A DNA stretch of 64,000 nucleotides from Planoprotostelium fungivorum (GCA_003024175.1 MDYQ01000613.1:34087-98086), one strand, 5' to 3'. Shown: positions 1 to 12,017, counted from the first letter of the stretch. Notes: generated from the letters alone by a model not told the origin. Made by a program: numbers and translations.

Positions 1-679
1 TTCTCACTGGTTAATTTCTCTTCCGAAGAGAGTAACTCTTGTTGTCTCCCCTCTAAATTCGATATCTTATCCTCCTGGATCCTCATCGTCTGCTCCATTC
101 GGCTAATCAGAGTCTAATCCGATCAGGAACGCGATCATCCATCATCTTTCATCACCTGCATCGACTTCTTCTCGTCTAAAAGAGTGACATTTTCCTTCCG
201 ACTCGTCTGTAGCTCTTCTCTCAACTGGTTTAACATGCTCTCTAATCCTGGGTCTCTACGGTAGACGACGGGCTCAGGTGATTCCACTTGTTTCACAGCG
301 GCTCGTCCACGAACCGAGGTCACTTGTGTCTCAGGCTCTAAGACGTGCGATGATGGAATGGATGATCTGATGTACATCAGGAGGGATGAAGACACCGACT
401 CACTCTTCGTCTCCTTCTTCTCGCTTCACTTTCGGTCGATTGTTGCTGCGGGGGGTGTCCGCTGATCGATTGGACTTTTGACTCTTTGATGATTCGGGAC
501 GATGATCTCTTGGTGTGTGGCGAGTGGATGATGGTCTGCTCGAGCTACGACTGCTGTATTGCTCTCGCTGATGATACGCGTCAGACTTTTGACGATGTGT
601 GTACGACAGAGACACTCACAAACAGTTCGTCTGAATCTTGTAGCACTTTATCCTTCTTCGCATCGAGTTGTTGATTCAT
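1..679 (-). CDS. N-terminal part of a coiled-coil protein, cut by the window edge
   Basis: The start codon at 679 opens a frame beginning MNQQLDAKKDKVLQ. A 34-nt GTGAG...AAAAG intron (586-619) separates it from a Ser/Arg/Pro-rich stretch. Two further short introns, near 370-405 and 120-160, keep the frame open. The last visible exon reads TLISRMEQTMRIQEDK and runs to base 1, with heptad-like spacing. Together the exons give a disordered basic N-terminus followed by coiled coil rich in Glu, Lys and Gln. I do not recognise the family, and the C-terminal part lies outside the window. The gene is divergent from the next one, with 146 bp between start codons, so the two may share a promoter. Confidence 0.6.
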
Positions 680-825
680 AGACCTACGACACGTGAGAAG
701 ATGCAATGATGGAGACGGAGCTATCGTATCACCTCAGACGAGCCTCTAAAGCTAGATACTCGGACATGATGTGATGTGATGTGGTCGTTGGCGGGAGCTG
801 AAATTAGGAATTAAAAATCGAAAAG
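680..825. promoter_or_regulatory. Short divergent intergenic region
   Basis: This 146-bp gap separates the start codons of two divergent genes, so it must hold both promoters and 5' leaders. It contains TGATGTGATGTGATG near 765-783 and an A-rich stretch just before the right-hand start. No clear TATA box is visible. Calling it a bidirectional promoter is inference from gene arrangement. Confidence 0.35.
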
Positions 826-3800
826 ATGAGCGGGCTATACAACGGTGCTCTCCTCCGGTTGACACCAACATCATTGTCGGTCCATGTGGTGTTCGTGTTC
901 GTGCTCATGAATCTCGAGCAACATTCCTATCCTCTCGATCCTCGCACAACATATGACAACCCGAGTGTGATTCCGCCACAGACAGCTGCGAATGAACAGG
1001 AGGTAGAAGAGGCTGTTCGTGTCTGTGTGTACCTCATAGATAATCCTCCCGAGGAGTATCGGATCACAACGTCGGCCATTCAAGGACTGGTCTGTCTCAC
1101 ATCATGCAGACAGGAGCTGAGACCATTGGCCGTATCTAAAGTGCTGAAAGTCATTCAAGAACCGAAAGTCTACCGGTGATGATCATTTCGACAAACTTGC
1201 ATTTTGGCGAGCTATAGACATTGACTCAATCAGATCAAACCCAAGAAGATATGCCGTGAGGGCCATATCTCAGTTGACATACACCGATGAAGAACTTGTG
1301 CAACCCGCTCTCCTTCTCTTGGAGAAGGTGTTCATCCTTCTTAACATGAATCGTTCGTTAATTTTTGATCAGATGACAACGAAAGAATTTGAAAACAGTC
1401 AACATGTTAGAAAAGGAGGTAATGTCTCCTCTTTACATCTCACTTCTAATGCCAATAGCGTACACATCTCTGAGTCGGATTGGTCGACGCTATCCACACA
1501 CTCAAGACTTCATCTCTCCCATCTTTGACAACGATTACTCGGTACGACATGACTTCTATAACATGTTCCATCTGATGTGTGAAACAGATGAAGAATCTAA
1601 AGATTGGGTCTGTGTGGGCCATACTCATCGGTTGGGGAAGGATGTCTCAGAGCAACAGTAAACTGAGAAGCCAAGTAGTAGATAGACTCTTAGAGGCCAC
1701 TCGTCACGCACAGATACTCACTCGGTGATGACAATGTGTCGCCGATGATCACTCATCTAGGACAGGTGTGGAGGAATCAAAGGACTTGGCCATGCCTCAT
1801 GTCCCGTCGGAGGTGAACACATGATCCCATCACCAATCACATCATCATCACAACATCCGCTCATCATCACAGACACCGAAGTCGATCCCAACGTCCAAAA
1901 CATGTGTCTCAACCGATGTCTAGAGATGATGCGCGATGGTGGCTGCGACTTGAACGATAAGAAGATGTTCCCCGAAGGAAGCGACCCTTGGAAAAACGAA
2001 CAAGTCTATCTCGTGCAGTACGCCACGATGCAAGCTCTCGGTCTCCTCTTACGTTCTAACCCGGGTGAGTCATGTCTCCTCCTCTAAAGTCAAAACCGAA
2101 TGAAGTGAAACGTTATTTACACGAGGACAGACCAATGGTGGCCTAAAGTCAGTGAAATATTCTGCGACGTTCTATCGAATCAAAGATACTCGCAAAGAGT
2201 CAAAGCTTCTGCTCTCATCACGATGGGGAAGCTGACCTTCTATCTACCGAACGAGAGCCCGTTCAACCTCGTCATCAAGATGATTCTATTTGATTTGAGC
2301 GGGTGGGAAAAAATCCAGTCGAAAAGACGTGGATTTATTCTCGATTTATTCTCGATTTATTCTTAAGTGTTGTAGATCGAGGAACGAACAATTGTCCGAG
2401 CCTGCCTGTTACGCTCTCGCGAATTACGGACTCAGTCATGATGACACGGTGAGTATGACATCTCATGTCATGTCGTGACGACATACAGTACGCATCGGTA
2501 CGTACGGTGTTCGAGGGTAAGATGGGTAGCAGCCTCTTCTTGGCCTCGGCCCACTTTCTCATCTATTATCTAAAATCTTACTGTAAATTGATATCGAGAG
2601 ATTACAAGCCCATCATGAGCCGCTGTTCGACCATCATCTCCCTCAACCAAAGTGAGAAATACCCGATATCACGTTATTTTATTCTCCGTCTACAACCTAC
2701 CAACGTCTCGTTGTAGATACGAACCAAGCGGCCGTCGGTGGTTTATTTCTACCCGGATTTATTCAGGATCAAGATCTCGCCAGCCTGCCCGCTCCCACAC
2801 CCGACACGGTGATCCTTCTTTCCATAAAATTTCATCCATATTTCGAGTCACGTGACCACCCATCAGCCTTTCATCTCGGATTTGAACGTCCCTGGGCCCT
2901 CTATGAACGAGAGTGCCGTGATCGCGAACAACGTATCACGTTTGCTCGAGCTGTGTACGGACTTTTCCACGATTGTTCTCAGTACTTTCTTGGAAATTGT
3001 GAGGAATCCGTTCCTGCTAGACATACCCGCTCTGACTTTCACTCTACAACAACTTATCTTGGACTGTAAGGTGAGCGTCACAGTCTCTCATGTCTTAAAC
3101 TCGTTTCGTTCATCATGTGAAATGCGATATAGAATACAATATAGAATCAATCGATGTGTGATGTATGTCTCAATCTTTATCATTCTTCTTTTAAAACGAT
3201 GATTCTCATATTCCAAATTTGTTTCTCGTGAAAATGAATTCAAGAAAATGAAAAAAACGATTGAAATTCTTCTGCAGGTGAAATCACAAGCTGGAATGGC
3301 ATTGGAGCAGAACGGCCTGCTCAAGCTCTACCAACAACTGAACGAGTTGGATCCTCTCATTCGAGAGAACCTTGTAACTCTCCTCCAACATCCAGAGGTA
3401 TCATCAACATCAACATCATCAACATCATCAACATCAGGATCAGCATCAACATCAACATCATCAACATCATCAACATCATCAACATCATCAACATCATCAA
3501 CATCATCAGCATCAGCATCAGCATCAACATCATCAGCATCAGCATCAGCATCAGCATCAACATCAACATCATCAACATCATCAGCATCAACATCATCAAC
3601 ATCATCAGCATCAGCATCAACATCAACATCATCAACATCAACATCATCAACATCAATATCAATATCATCAACATCAACATCAACATCACCATCATCAACA
3701 TCATCACAACTTCTCACCTTCTTAAAACAGGTGTTAGACAATCCACTTTGGATGTCGAACACGAGGAACATTCTCTTCAACATCGAAGCTTTCAAATCGA

Positions 3801-5318
3801 TCCAATTCGCACCGGTTGAGGATTCAAATGTGGCGAGAGAGAGACTCAATCAGCTCTTGAGACAAGAAGAAGAGCGAAAGACGTGAGTTCATCGCTTCGA
3901 CATCACCTCATGATCGCGATCATCCGATCGCATCGTGATCGCGATCATCCGATCACGTCATGATGGATGATGAGATGAGTCTGATGATCCTCTAGTCTAG
4001 AAGAGAGAGAAGTTCAGAGACAGACCGAACTGAACGAGAAGCTATTGGACGTGTTACAAAGAGAGAAGGATAGGAAGAAGAAGAAGAGGAAGAACCAAGG
4101 GGGAGAGGGACAGCAGAAGAGACAGAAGAGGGAAGGAGGGAAGAAGAGACAGTACTGCTGGGACTTTGCCAACAAGGGAATCTGTAGGTTTGGAGATCGC
4201 TGCAAGTGAGTCGAGTTCGAAATAAAATGAAATAAAATCAAATTTCCACGCAGGCACAAGCACGTCACGAGGTACGAGAAGAACGCTCCGGCGATGAGAG
4301 GTGAGAGGATAATAAAAAATGATTTATTCATCATCTACAACAGGTCGAGAGGGAGAGAACATACATCGTCCTCAGAATTTCCAACAGAATTTTCCCGCCA
4401 ACGATTTCCCGCCAAATCCACTGGGACATATGCCGCACTACAACGATGTAGATCGTTCCGGTCTTCTTCATGGAAACGGAAACGTATCGAATCAGCAACA
4501 TATGGAACTCGCAATTCTTCAGATGATGCAGCAAGAGATGAATCAAGCTCAGATGCAGCACATGCAGCCGCACATGGTGATTTTATTTCATTTTATTTCC
4601 AGATCCAGGCTTTTTGACGATAGAAAACAGACCGACATCGATCAGATGGCTCTGATACAGAACATCATGCAGCAATCAGCACAACATCAACAGGTGATTT
4701 CGTTGATGTGATTTGATTTGATGTCATCTGATGAGATGAATAGATGCAACACATGGATCAAGCCATGCAGCTGAATCTCATCGAACAATTGATACATCAA
4801 GAGCTGGTGAATCAACAGAATCAAATGCATCAACCGGGCCAGATCCATCAACCGAATCAGATGTACCCACTCAATCACGATTGGATGAATCAAATCAATC
4901 AACAGAACATCCATCACATCCCGCCAGACGTCCAGGTGCTCTCTCTCTATGTCACATCGATCTAATGAAATCAGATGTTGTTACTCCAACAGATGCAGCA
5001 GCAGCAGCAGCAACAAGCTCAGATGCAAGCACCACATTTCCATCCGAATCAGACGTCACACGCACAACATCCATTCGAACACGCCATTTCAAGTCAAGAT
5101 CGTTCGTTCCATCAGCAGACGTCACGACAACCCGATCAGGTGATCACTCACACCCTCACCACCATCATCATGTCTTCACCTTCATCACCATCACGTCTTG
5201 ATCATCATCGCACGCCATCTCATCATCACATCTTCATCTTCTGAACGTGACACAGTATGATTCACTCGATTTCGGTGGGGGCTATTTGGACGACTGTTAC
5301 GAGAGAACTGACACATAA
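826..5318 (+). CDS. HEAT-like helical protein with CCCH zinc finger and Gln/Met/His-rich tail
   Basis: At least ten short introns with GTGAG donors split this gene. The first two-thirds encode paired amphipathic helices of HEAT/ARM character, for example RRYAVRAISQLTYTDEEL (near 1241-1295), YLVQYATMQALGLLLRSN (2010-2060) and QRVKASALITMGKLTFYL (2200-2250). The frame continues across a 3.9-4.0 kb intron into a Lys/Glu-rich coil. A single C-x8-C-x5-C-x3-H zinc finger follows (YCWDFANKGICRFGDRCK, 4150-4260), and then about 300 residues rich in Gln, Met and His. The stop is at 5316-5318. CCCH fingers of this type usually bind RNA, so a role in mRNA metabolism is plausible but inferred. I could not match the helical part to one family; symplekin- and condensin-like HEAT proteins were considered. 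A Ser/Thr-coding microsatellite (3399-3709) may be exon or intron. Confidence 0.65.
3399..3709 (+). repeat. ATCAACATC/ATCAGC microsatellite, about 310 bp
   Basis: Imperfect trinucleotide-based repeats of TCAACA, TCATCA and TCAGCA fill this stretch. In the gene's frame it would encode a Ser/Thr/Ala tract of about 105 residues and stays open. It is also bracketed by a possible donor (GTATCATC after LLQHPE) and acceptor (TTAAAACAG before VLDNPLWM). Removing that segment keeps the frame, so it may be an expanded intron, as with the GATGATG arrays in introns at 14.9, 43.0 and 52.9 kb. Confidence 0.8.
3898..3985. repeat. GATC-rich palindromic repeats in an intron
   Basis: The intron just before the coiled-coil/zinc finger part of this gene holds two near-identical units of about 27 nt (CATGATCGCGATCATCCGAT and its neighbour), each internally palindromic around GATCGCGATC. 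Similar GATC/ATGATCAT palindromes occur in introns of the Raptor gene at 12.9 and 13.2 kb. Confidence 0.7.
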
Positions 5319-5327
5319 AAAATCCTT

Positions 5328-7729
5328 TTACTTTGTGTTCTGTCTCCTGGCACACCTCTCGATGAACTTGGTTGGATTGTCCAGATTTCTCTTGGCGTTC
5401 GTGTACACGGCTGAGAACTGAGACAAGTGGGGGGGCAGGCTGCTCTCGAAACACCAGTAGTCGAACCACACATCTGATCATCATCATCATCATCATCATT
5501 GATTGATCATCCATCATCATGATGATCGGTGTCACACCTTCATCTTTAGAGTGACTCTTGGAGAAGTTGGAGTAGAGGTCTCTGATGCTCTTGGTGTCTG
5601 GAGTGGGAAGGATCTTCTCCACTTGAATGCACGCCTCGAAACATTCTTTCGTCTTTCCTGCCACTCTGAACAGACTGTCACGTTCGTCAGCTCATCATCG
5701 TGATGATCATCGTGATGATCATGATGATCTGTCACCTCTTGTAAGTGTTTCTAAAGAGTGTGATGTCTCCCAACGAGGCCACATAGAGCAGATATCTGTG
5801 ATGAATGGGAGAAGTAGAGGATAGAGCGTTCGATGCATTCTGTTTCACGGGTTTCAGCTAAAAGAGATAAACCCCGTTCACCTTGTAAACCTCTTCGGTG
5901 GGGAGACTGTTGTAGATGCAGTACTCCAACATGGCTATATATAGATCATCTGAGGTTGGATTCTATAATTAGATCAGATGACGTGCGATACCAGCCCACT
6001 CACAGCTTTGGTCGCTTTCATGAACAGCTCCAAAGCCTCTGATTTCTATCTACAATCAGCCGACGAGAAAAATAAAATACAATAAATCATCACCTTGTCG
6101 CCTTGGTGTCCCAAAATAGCTCGGTGAAGTCTCATCCTCCACAAGGCATTCGAGCGGGGCATCAAGCTGGTAGCCTTCTCGGCGGCTATTTTCAGCGTCA
6201 CTCTTCACTGTTCTACTCTCTTCTCATCGCTCACCCTTCTGGTCTCCGTGCTGAACGTAACACTTTAGTAGTGCCTCATCGTAACACTTGGCCGCGACAG
6301 CCTCTTCTAATATCTCGTTGATGACCTACCTCATCAGTTCCTTCTTCCATAAATTTTACCTCCCACCCCTTCGTCTGCACCCATCGATACCAATTGCGAG
6401 ACGTAAGAGACATACAATCTCGGCTTCTCTTCTGGTTTGGCCGCGTTCAGTTGTTCTGTCATGATGAGAAAGACATTCATCAATAAATTCGATCACCTCT
6501 ATATAATCTATGCTCTTCGTCAACGTTCAGATCGTCCTTGGGCAGCTGATTCAAGAAGGCAACGTTGGTCGAAAATTTGGTTCTTGCTTCCTTCAATAGA
6601 GCATCGATGGCGTACTGCATGTCTAAAAGGCGAAACTTCTCCTTCTTCCTCTGTATCTCTCGTCAGAAGAGTCGTGGAAATTTCAGAGGAGAATCGAGGA
6701 AAATCCTCTCACCTTCTCCACGTTCACTTCTGGGTCAGAAAATTCCTTGAATAATTTCAGCGCTTCCAATCGCAGCGTCGGGTCCTCGGGCAGTGCTTCC
6801 CGCCATCAGTCACGTTTCAAATTTCAAATCTCACCCTTGATGGCGTTCTGGTACACGATGAACGCTATACCACCGTTGAAGAGCAGCCTCAATTGCTCCT
6901 CCGTCTTTCCTCTGGCCAATTGATCGGCCCTGACTCCCTCAGTCAATCGGGCAGAGAAGAACAGCTCGTGATGGATGTAAGCCAACCACAGGTCTCTCTG
7001 CTTGGGAGCCGCACGGATGCCTCGGAGTAAGATGTCTTTCGCTTCTTCTCTCTTTCCAGTCTTTCTGGCCCACTGTGCGTAGTCTCGTAAAGGTCAGTTG
7101 AGATGGAGGATGGATGTGGATCACCTAGCCAGAATGGTGCGTGTTGGGAGTATTTGCCGATGGCGGATTCAAAGCAAAGACGGACGCTGACCGCGTTAGC
7201 TCCCTTCTTGCTGTGTCTGATGAAGTCTTGCATCCATTCGATATCTGATGATTGGGGATCAGAATGATGATTATGGATCGTGTGGAAGTGGAGGGGGCTC
7301 ACTGTGGAAGACGTTGTTGCCGAGTCGATAGATGAGACTGATCTTTCTTCCGATGAATATCTCGAATTTCTTCAGGCCTTCATCTTTGGTACGTGTGGCA
7401 GTGTTTTCAAAGGCCACTGGGTGGGATGAGTCATCGGTAGAATGTTCATGCGCTCACTCTTCTTTCTTCTCTTGGTGATGAGCTTTCTGAGAGTGACACA
7501 GTAATCAACATACTGTCTGAAATCACTTTCGAGCTTGCGCATGTTCCTCAAGTTGTATTCATACTTGCTGATCTTCTCAGTGACAATCTCGATCTCATTC
7601 TGACGGGGAGTTAATGTTGTGAAATCATTCATTATCACATTCGGCACTCACATCAGATAGACCTTTGTCTCTGATTAAGACGAGATGCTGGACGAAGTCT
7701 TCGATGGATCCTCTCGCTTGATCGGCCAT
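5328..7729 (-). CDS. UTP6: U3 small nucleolar RNA-associated protein 6 (HAT repeats)
   Basis: Utp6 is a HAT-repeat subunit of the UTP-B part of the small-subunit processome, which processes 18S rRNA in the nucleolus. The start at 7729 gives MADQARGSIEDFVQHLVLIR. A 52-nt intron leads into EIVTEKISKYEYNLRN and FRQYVDYCVTLRKLITKR, the pattern of the Utp6 N-terminal domain. Later exons show HAT-type helices, for example the segment near 7160-7240 (WMQDFIRHSKKGANAVSVRL), then ILLRGIRAAPKQRDLWLAYI near 6970-7050. The C-terminal exon ends in FIERCARRQNTK at 5328. It lies tail-to-tail with the zinc-finger gene, with only 9 bp between stop codons. The many introns are 35-60 nt long. Identification rests on the N-terminal domain plus HAT architecture. 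Confidence 0.82.
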
Positions 7730-7822
7730 CCCTCGAAAATGTGATTTGCGATGATGATCTCAGAAACCTCCAACTACAAACCAAAAAGGAGAATAAAGAA
7801 GGACATCTGTATGTACACATTT

Positions 7823-8115
7823 TTATCCTTTCGTCAGCACTGAACCAATCCAGTGGTCTGTTGGACGAGCAGTCGTCGATACGGCGTAAGAGTCTAAGCT
7901 AAGATTGTGCGCCTGTGGCATGAACTCGGAGCTTCCAACGATAGACATTGAGCTGTCCTTCTCACATGTGTTCTCACTGCAGTCGATCGGTGACCTGGTT
8001 GGGTACAACTTGCGAAAACTCTTCAGCGCCGTGTGCAGCTGGCATCATCAGCGATGGTCACCTGCATGAAGGATGTCTGTAACATCTTTGCTTCGTACAA
8101 CGAGGTGTAGACACC
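7823..8115 (-). pseudogene. Decayed fragment of a receptor-type adenylate cyclase
   Basis: Three short pieces match the cyclase genes at 32.6-38.7 kb. Near 8060-8110 the minus strand reads YEAKMLQTSFMQ. Near 8005-8040 it reads LHTALKSFRKL. The last residues before the stop at 7823 read TDHWIGSVLTKG, comparable to the cyclase C-terminus TDWTSTETLTKG. The whole catalytic domain between them is missing and unrelated sequence stands in its place. A 62-codon open frame covers 7823-8008 but is not a plausible cyclase. This looks like the relic of a third copy after internal deletion. The match was made by eye. Confidence 0.65.
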
Positions 8116-8905
8116 GTCTTGTCGAATATAGAATGGCGATGATGAAGATGGATCAAACAGCGGATGTGTTGAGAGAGACCGGGTGAGTAAAGTGTACCCT
8201 TTTCCTCAGAAAGGTGTGCTCTTGCGTGACCCGCGATTTTGCAATGTTACGGTGTTCCCGTACGAATGGCCCGACGGTCTCAGCTCAACCACAAAGCATT
8301 GATCGCTGACCAGGCGCTCTTGTTCGTGGGAAGATCTTCACCAATGCGTTGTGAATACAATGGAATAGGCAAAACAAAGAGAAACCGTTTATACCACAAA
8401 GGACTGGTTGCCCTGACGATATATATTTTCATCCGAATACGCTTTGTCGCGAATGCGCGTTGATATTTTGATGGATGCATCCCCACCTTTGCTTCAGGAG
8501 TTGCTTCTCCTCGTCCGTTTGGCGGCGCCTCTCCGGCATCTGAGTCCTCGAAGAAGGCAGACTTTTCTCTCATCATCAGAGAAGGCCATGAAAAAGCAGA
8601 TAGGCGAGCGTATCATGTTTGTAGCGTAAAGTCGGTCACATCTCATCGGGAGTGAGTAAAGAGTGCCCCTTTTCTGCTGAAAGATATGCTATCACCTTAC
8701 GCATTTTTTTATTCTCGACCTCCATCAGGATATCAAATCGCGCCTAATCCGTACGGTAGGGAACGGTAGGGACATCTTATCTGCTCATTCGATCACCTTT
8801 CCGCTTCTGTTCCCATTTTTCGATACACCTTTGCGTCTTATTCGGTGAATGCCCCGCCGCTCCGTTTGGCGCTCCTCTCGTTCATTCTCTTTCGGTAGCA
8901 ACAAG
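8116..8905. other. Gene-poor stretch with degenerate duplications upstream of the surface-protein gene
   Basis: No convincing gene is seen. Two segments resemble each other: GTGAGTAAAGTGTACCCTTTT at 8184 and GTGAGTAAAGAGTGCCCCTT at 8651. A second pair is near 8480-8540 and 8825-8880, sharing CTTTGC and CCGTTTGGCG. This suggests old local duplications. It must include the promoter of the gene starting at 8906. Confidence 0.45.
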
Positions 8906-11628
8906 ATGAGAGCCGCTCTTTCTCTCTTCGTCTTCTGCGTAGCTCTCTCTCATGCCATTGTGAGTCTCTCCCCCTCCCTCGCCTGCGCCTCATCTTCTTC
9001 AGGTCCATGAGATATCCTTTACCGTAGTTCCAACGACCGGTTACTTTTCTCCCATCTATGAGGCACATCCACCCGCGCTCTTTGAAGTGAACTCTGAGAG
9101 CGCTTCAGGTCCAATCTTCACTACAAGCTTCTGCGATGGGCGGCCCTCGTATGAAAATCCCATCACCTGTTCCACCTATCAGGTCGTGGTAGGCGTTCTC
9201 GGTACCCAGGCTTTCGTTTCCTCTGACGCTATGAACATCACTGTGATCCAGTCAGGTGAACCCATCATGTCGAACCGAATCAATTCCACTCCCTCGTCAT
9301 GCAGCTTGATCAGACTGACCAGAGTAGATATCGTTCAAGTCACACTTGGTCAGACCTACACCTCCTTGAATGAGACCAGCTACGTATTCTCCGCCGATGT
9401 TCCGTACATCTATACCCTCACTGTTCCAGGCTCTGGCACCTCCTTCCCTTATCCTGTTGGGTTCAGCAGCAGCATTAACGTGGCTGCCAACGTCACATTG
9501 ACCACCACGGGCTCACGTGAACATTTGAATCTGTAGGTCCGCTGACCTTGACATCAGTCTTCCCGCTGTACGCCACAACCTATCCTCAGACGTATTCTGT
9601 GGAACTAGCTGGCTTCTACGGTTCCTACTTTATGTACGAAGGAGGGACGTATTATGCCAACGCCATGATCTGCTCTTCACGAGATGCCGTAGTGCTCGTG
9701 GATAGGTCTCGATCTAACCCCAACTTCAACGTGAGGGATTGTCATCGTCGTGTGTACTCAAAGGTTCAGTCTGTGCGCGCTCAGTCCTGCTATTCTTACC
9801 TCAATTTCGGCAATGGCGCCTACAATGCCACAGTCATCTCCACTGAGACACCCGCCACGCTGAACGTGTCCACGTCGGGTAACTATACTGCCACCTGCCA
9901 GACGTACGGGACCTCTGTCGACCACTATGCTCTCGTCAAGTTGGTCAACACGGATGCCACTTCTATGGGGGGTTTCATCAACAGTCAAAATATCTATTCT
10001 CAAAATGCATCGTTCGACGCCGTATACAACTGCTACTCGAAGAATTCGATCGATCTGTCCATTGTTGTCAACGGACCATGTGAGATATCGATCACACGTG
10101 ATGCGACGTCTCACTTCAAACAGACACACCCATCAGCATCAATGCTTCCAACGAACAATTGAACGTTCAGACGGGCTTCTACCAAATCGATATTTCCGCT
10201 GGCATCATCAGTGGTCCATTCAGCAATGATAGGCTGATACCACGATACGGAGAACAGAGCTGGTGAGAGATTCGAAGCGTCGCGGCTCCCTCTGATCGCG
10301 CCGCAGCTCCACGGAAAAGTCTTTCAACTATTTCGGTTCCATCAGCTATGGCACCTTCGATTGTGAGTCTCTGCATCACCTTGTGCACTTGAATTGACCG
10401 GACGCCAGTGTGTTACACGGTCACTGAAAACTCTACTTATGATGTTCCCGCCATCAACAGTGCCTTCGTTATTCAGCCACCTCAGGGTTACTGCATCAGA
10501 AGTGATGGCATTCCTAGCAACTCGTCCAACACTGTCTCTCTGATGTCGAGCGAGTCCTCTACCTTCTTCTACGAAGACGACAGCACGAACCTGTTCACTC
10601 TAACTTGCAGCACAGACATCTTACACGTACAACTGGATATCCACCAACCGATGACAATCAACTTCACTCTCGGTCAGTGGCATCATCTGCATTCAGTCCA
10701 CTGACAGAACGACAGTTCCCATCACAGGACAAGGAGTGTACGGAAAGAACTACAACGTGGACGGTCTCCTCATCCTTCAGTACCCTCCCCTGACAGCCTC
10801 CGCTGGCATGTTTTCAGTCAACGTCACCGAATCGGCCACGGCTCTCCTTCCTGTCCCGAGTTCACAAATGTTTTTCAAGAGGACAGTATCATCCCCTTTT
10901 GGATTCTCGAGCAGCAGCAGCAGCGTGCAGAGCAACACCTCCCCACTGTATCAGTTCATCGTGATGGTGAGGGGACAAGGACAGATGACGACCGATTTGG
11001 GCACCAGTGAGTCATCGTGAGAAGATTTAGACGTGACGGAAGATCAGGTGATGGACTGAACGTCGGCTACGACACCACCTACAGCCTCTATCCTTCTTCC
11101 ACCAGCACGTCTTCGACCGAGTCGAGCAGCTCTACCAGCTCCACTAGCTCAGAAGAATCTACCAGCTCCACAGACTCTACCAGCTCCACTAGCTCCGATG
11201 AATCTACCAGCTCCACTAGCTCCACAGACTCTATCAGCTCCACCTTTGATTCTTCTACCAGCTCTACCACATCCGAGACCAGCTCCACCGTCTATGAAGA
11301 GTCTACCAGCTCTGAGGACTCATCGACCACATCTCCCTCCACCTCCGCTGTCAGCTCTACCAGCTCCACTAGTTCCGTACAGTCTACCAGCTCCACTACT
11401 TCTACCAGCTCTACCAGCTCCACTACTTCTACCAGCTCTACTGTCGTGTCATCGTCAGAGAGTGAAGAGGATGCCACAAACTCATCCAGTGCAGACACCA
11501 CGACATCTACCTCTGTGTCTGTCACAGACACTTCTGTGATACTCACAAACAACATCTCGAGTGACAGCTGTATGGTCAAGGCATCTGTCCTCTCTGTGGT
11601 CGTTATGGTTCTCTTTTCTCTCTACTGA
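8906..11628 (+). CDS. Secreted Ser/Thr-rich surface protein, probably GPI-anchored
   Basis: The start MRAALSLFVFCVALSHA is a good signal peptide, and a roughly 43-nt intron follows it. The ectodomain, about 700 residues over several exons, is rich in Thr, Ser, Asn and Tyr. It has many N-x-S/T sites and scattered Cys, with repeated beta-sandwich-like segments such as YVFSADVPYIYTLTVPGSG and TYYANAMICSSRDAVVLV. From about 11092 to 11520 it becomes a mucin-like stalk of SSTSSTS-type repeats with occasional Glu and Asp. The last residues (SSDSCMVKASVLSVVVMVLF) form a hydrophobic tail with no basic residues after it, typical of a GPI-attachment signal. I recognise no enzymatic domain. A cell-surface or coat role, such as adhesion or glycocalyx, is inferred from architecture alone. 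Confidence 0.75.
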
Positions 11629-12017
11629 GAATATAGAGCCTCAGCTTGCTACCGCGACGTAGTAGGAGATAAACGAAAAGTACATATCTCTCTTTTGTCT
11701 GATGTCGTCTTATGATTCTGCCACTCAACCGGACCTTCAGCCCAGTCAGCACCAACTACGATGGGTCATAGCGAACCAGTCACTAATTGTTCGGGCTCGA
11801 TGACATAACATGATCATTAGATGTCATCATCTCCCGATCATCATCGGACCATCACAAGAACGACCTGCAGTCATATGATACAAGTCCAAACAGTTATAGA
11901 CAAAGAAACGGATGAAGAAGAAGACAGCCTCTAGCTCTACGTGATTCAATCTACACCGACCCGTGACATCAACGTGAAAACCCACCAGCAGAGGAGAATA
12001 AAACAAAATAAAATCTT
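11629..12017. other. Convergent intergenic region
   Basis: About 390 bp lie between the stop codons of the surface protein (+) and Raptor (-). An AATAAAACAAAATAAAAT stretch at about 11997-12014 lies just downstream of the Raptor stop. No gene is seen. Confidence 0.5.

Noticed and set aside
3328-3849. Long minus-strand frames rich in Asp/Val or Met/Leu opposite the microsatellite
   Set aside because: They are the reverse complement of the ATC-rich repeat; low complexity with no domain.
11088-11579. Minus-strand Glu/Val/Leu frames opposite the Ser/Thr stalk
   Set aside because: Shadow of the repetitive TCTACCAGCTCC-type sequence in the surface-protein gene.
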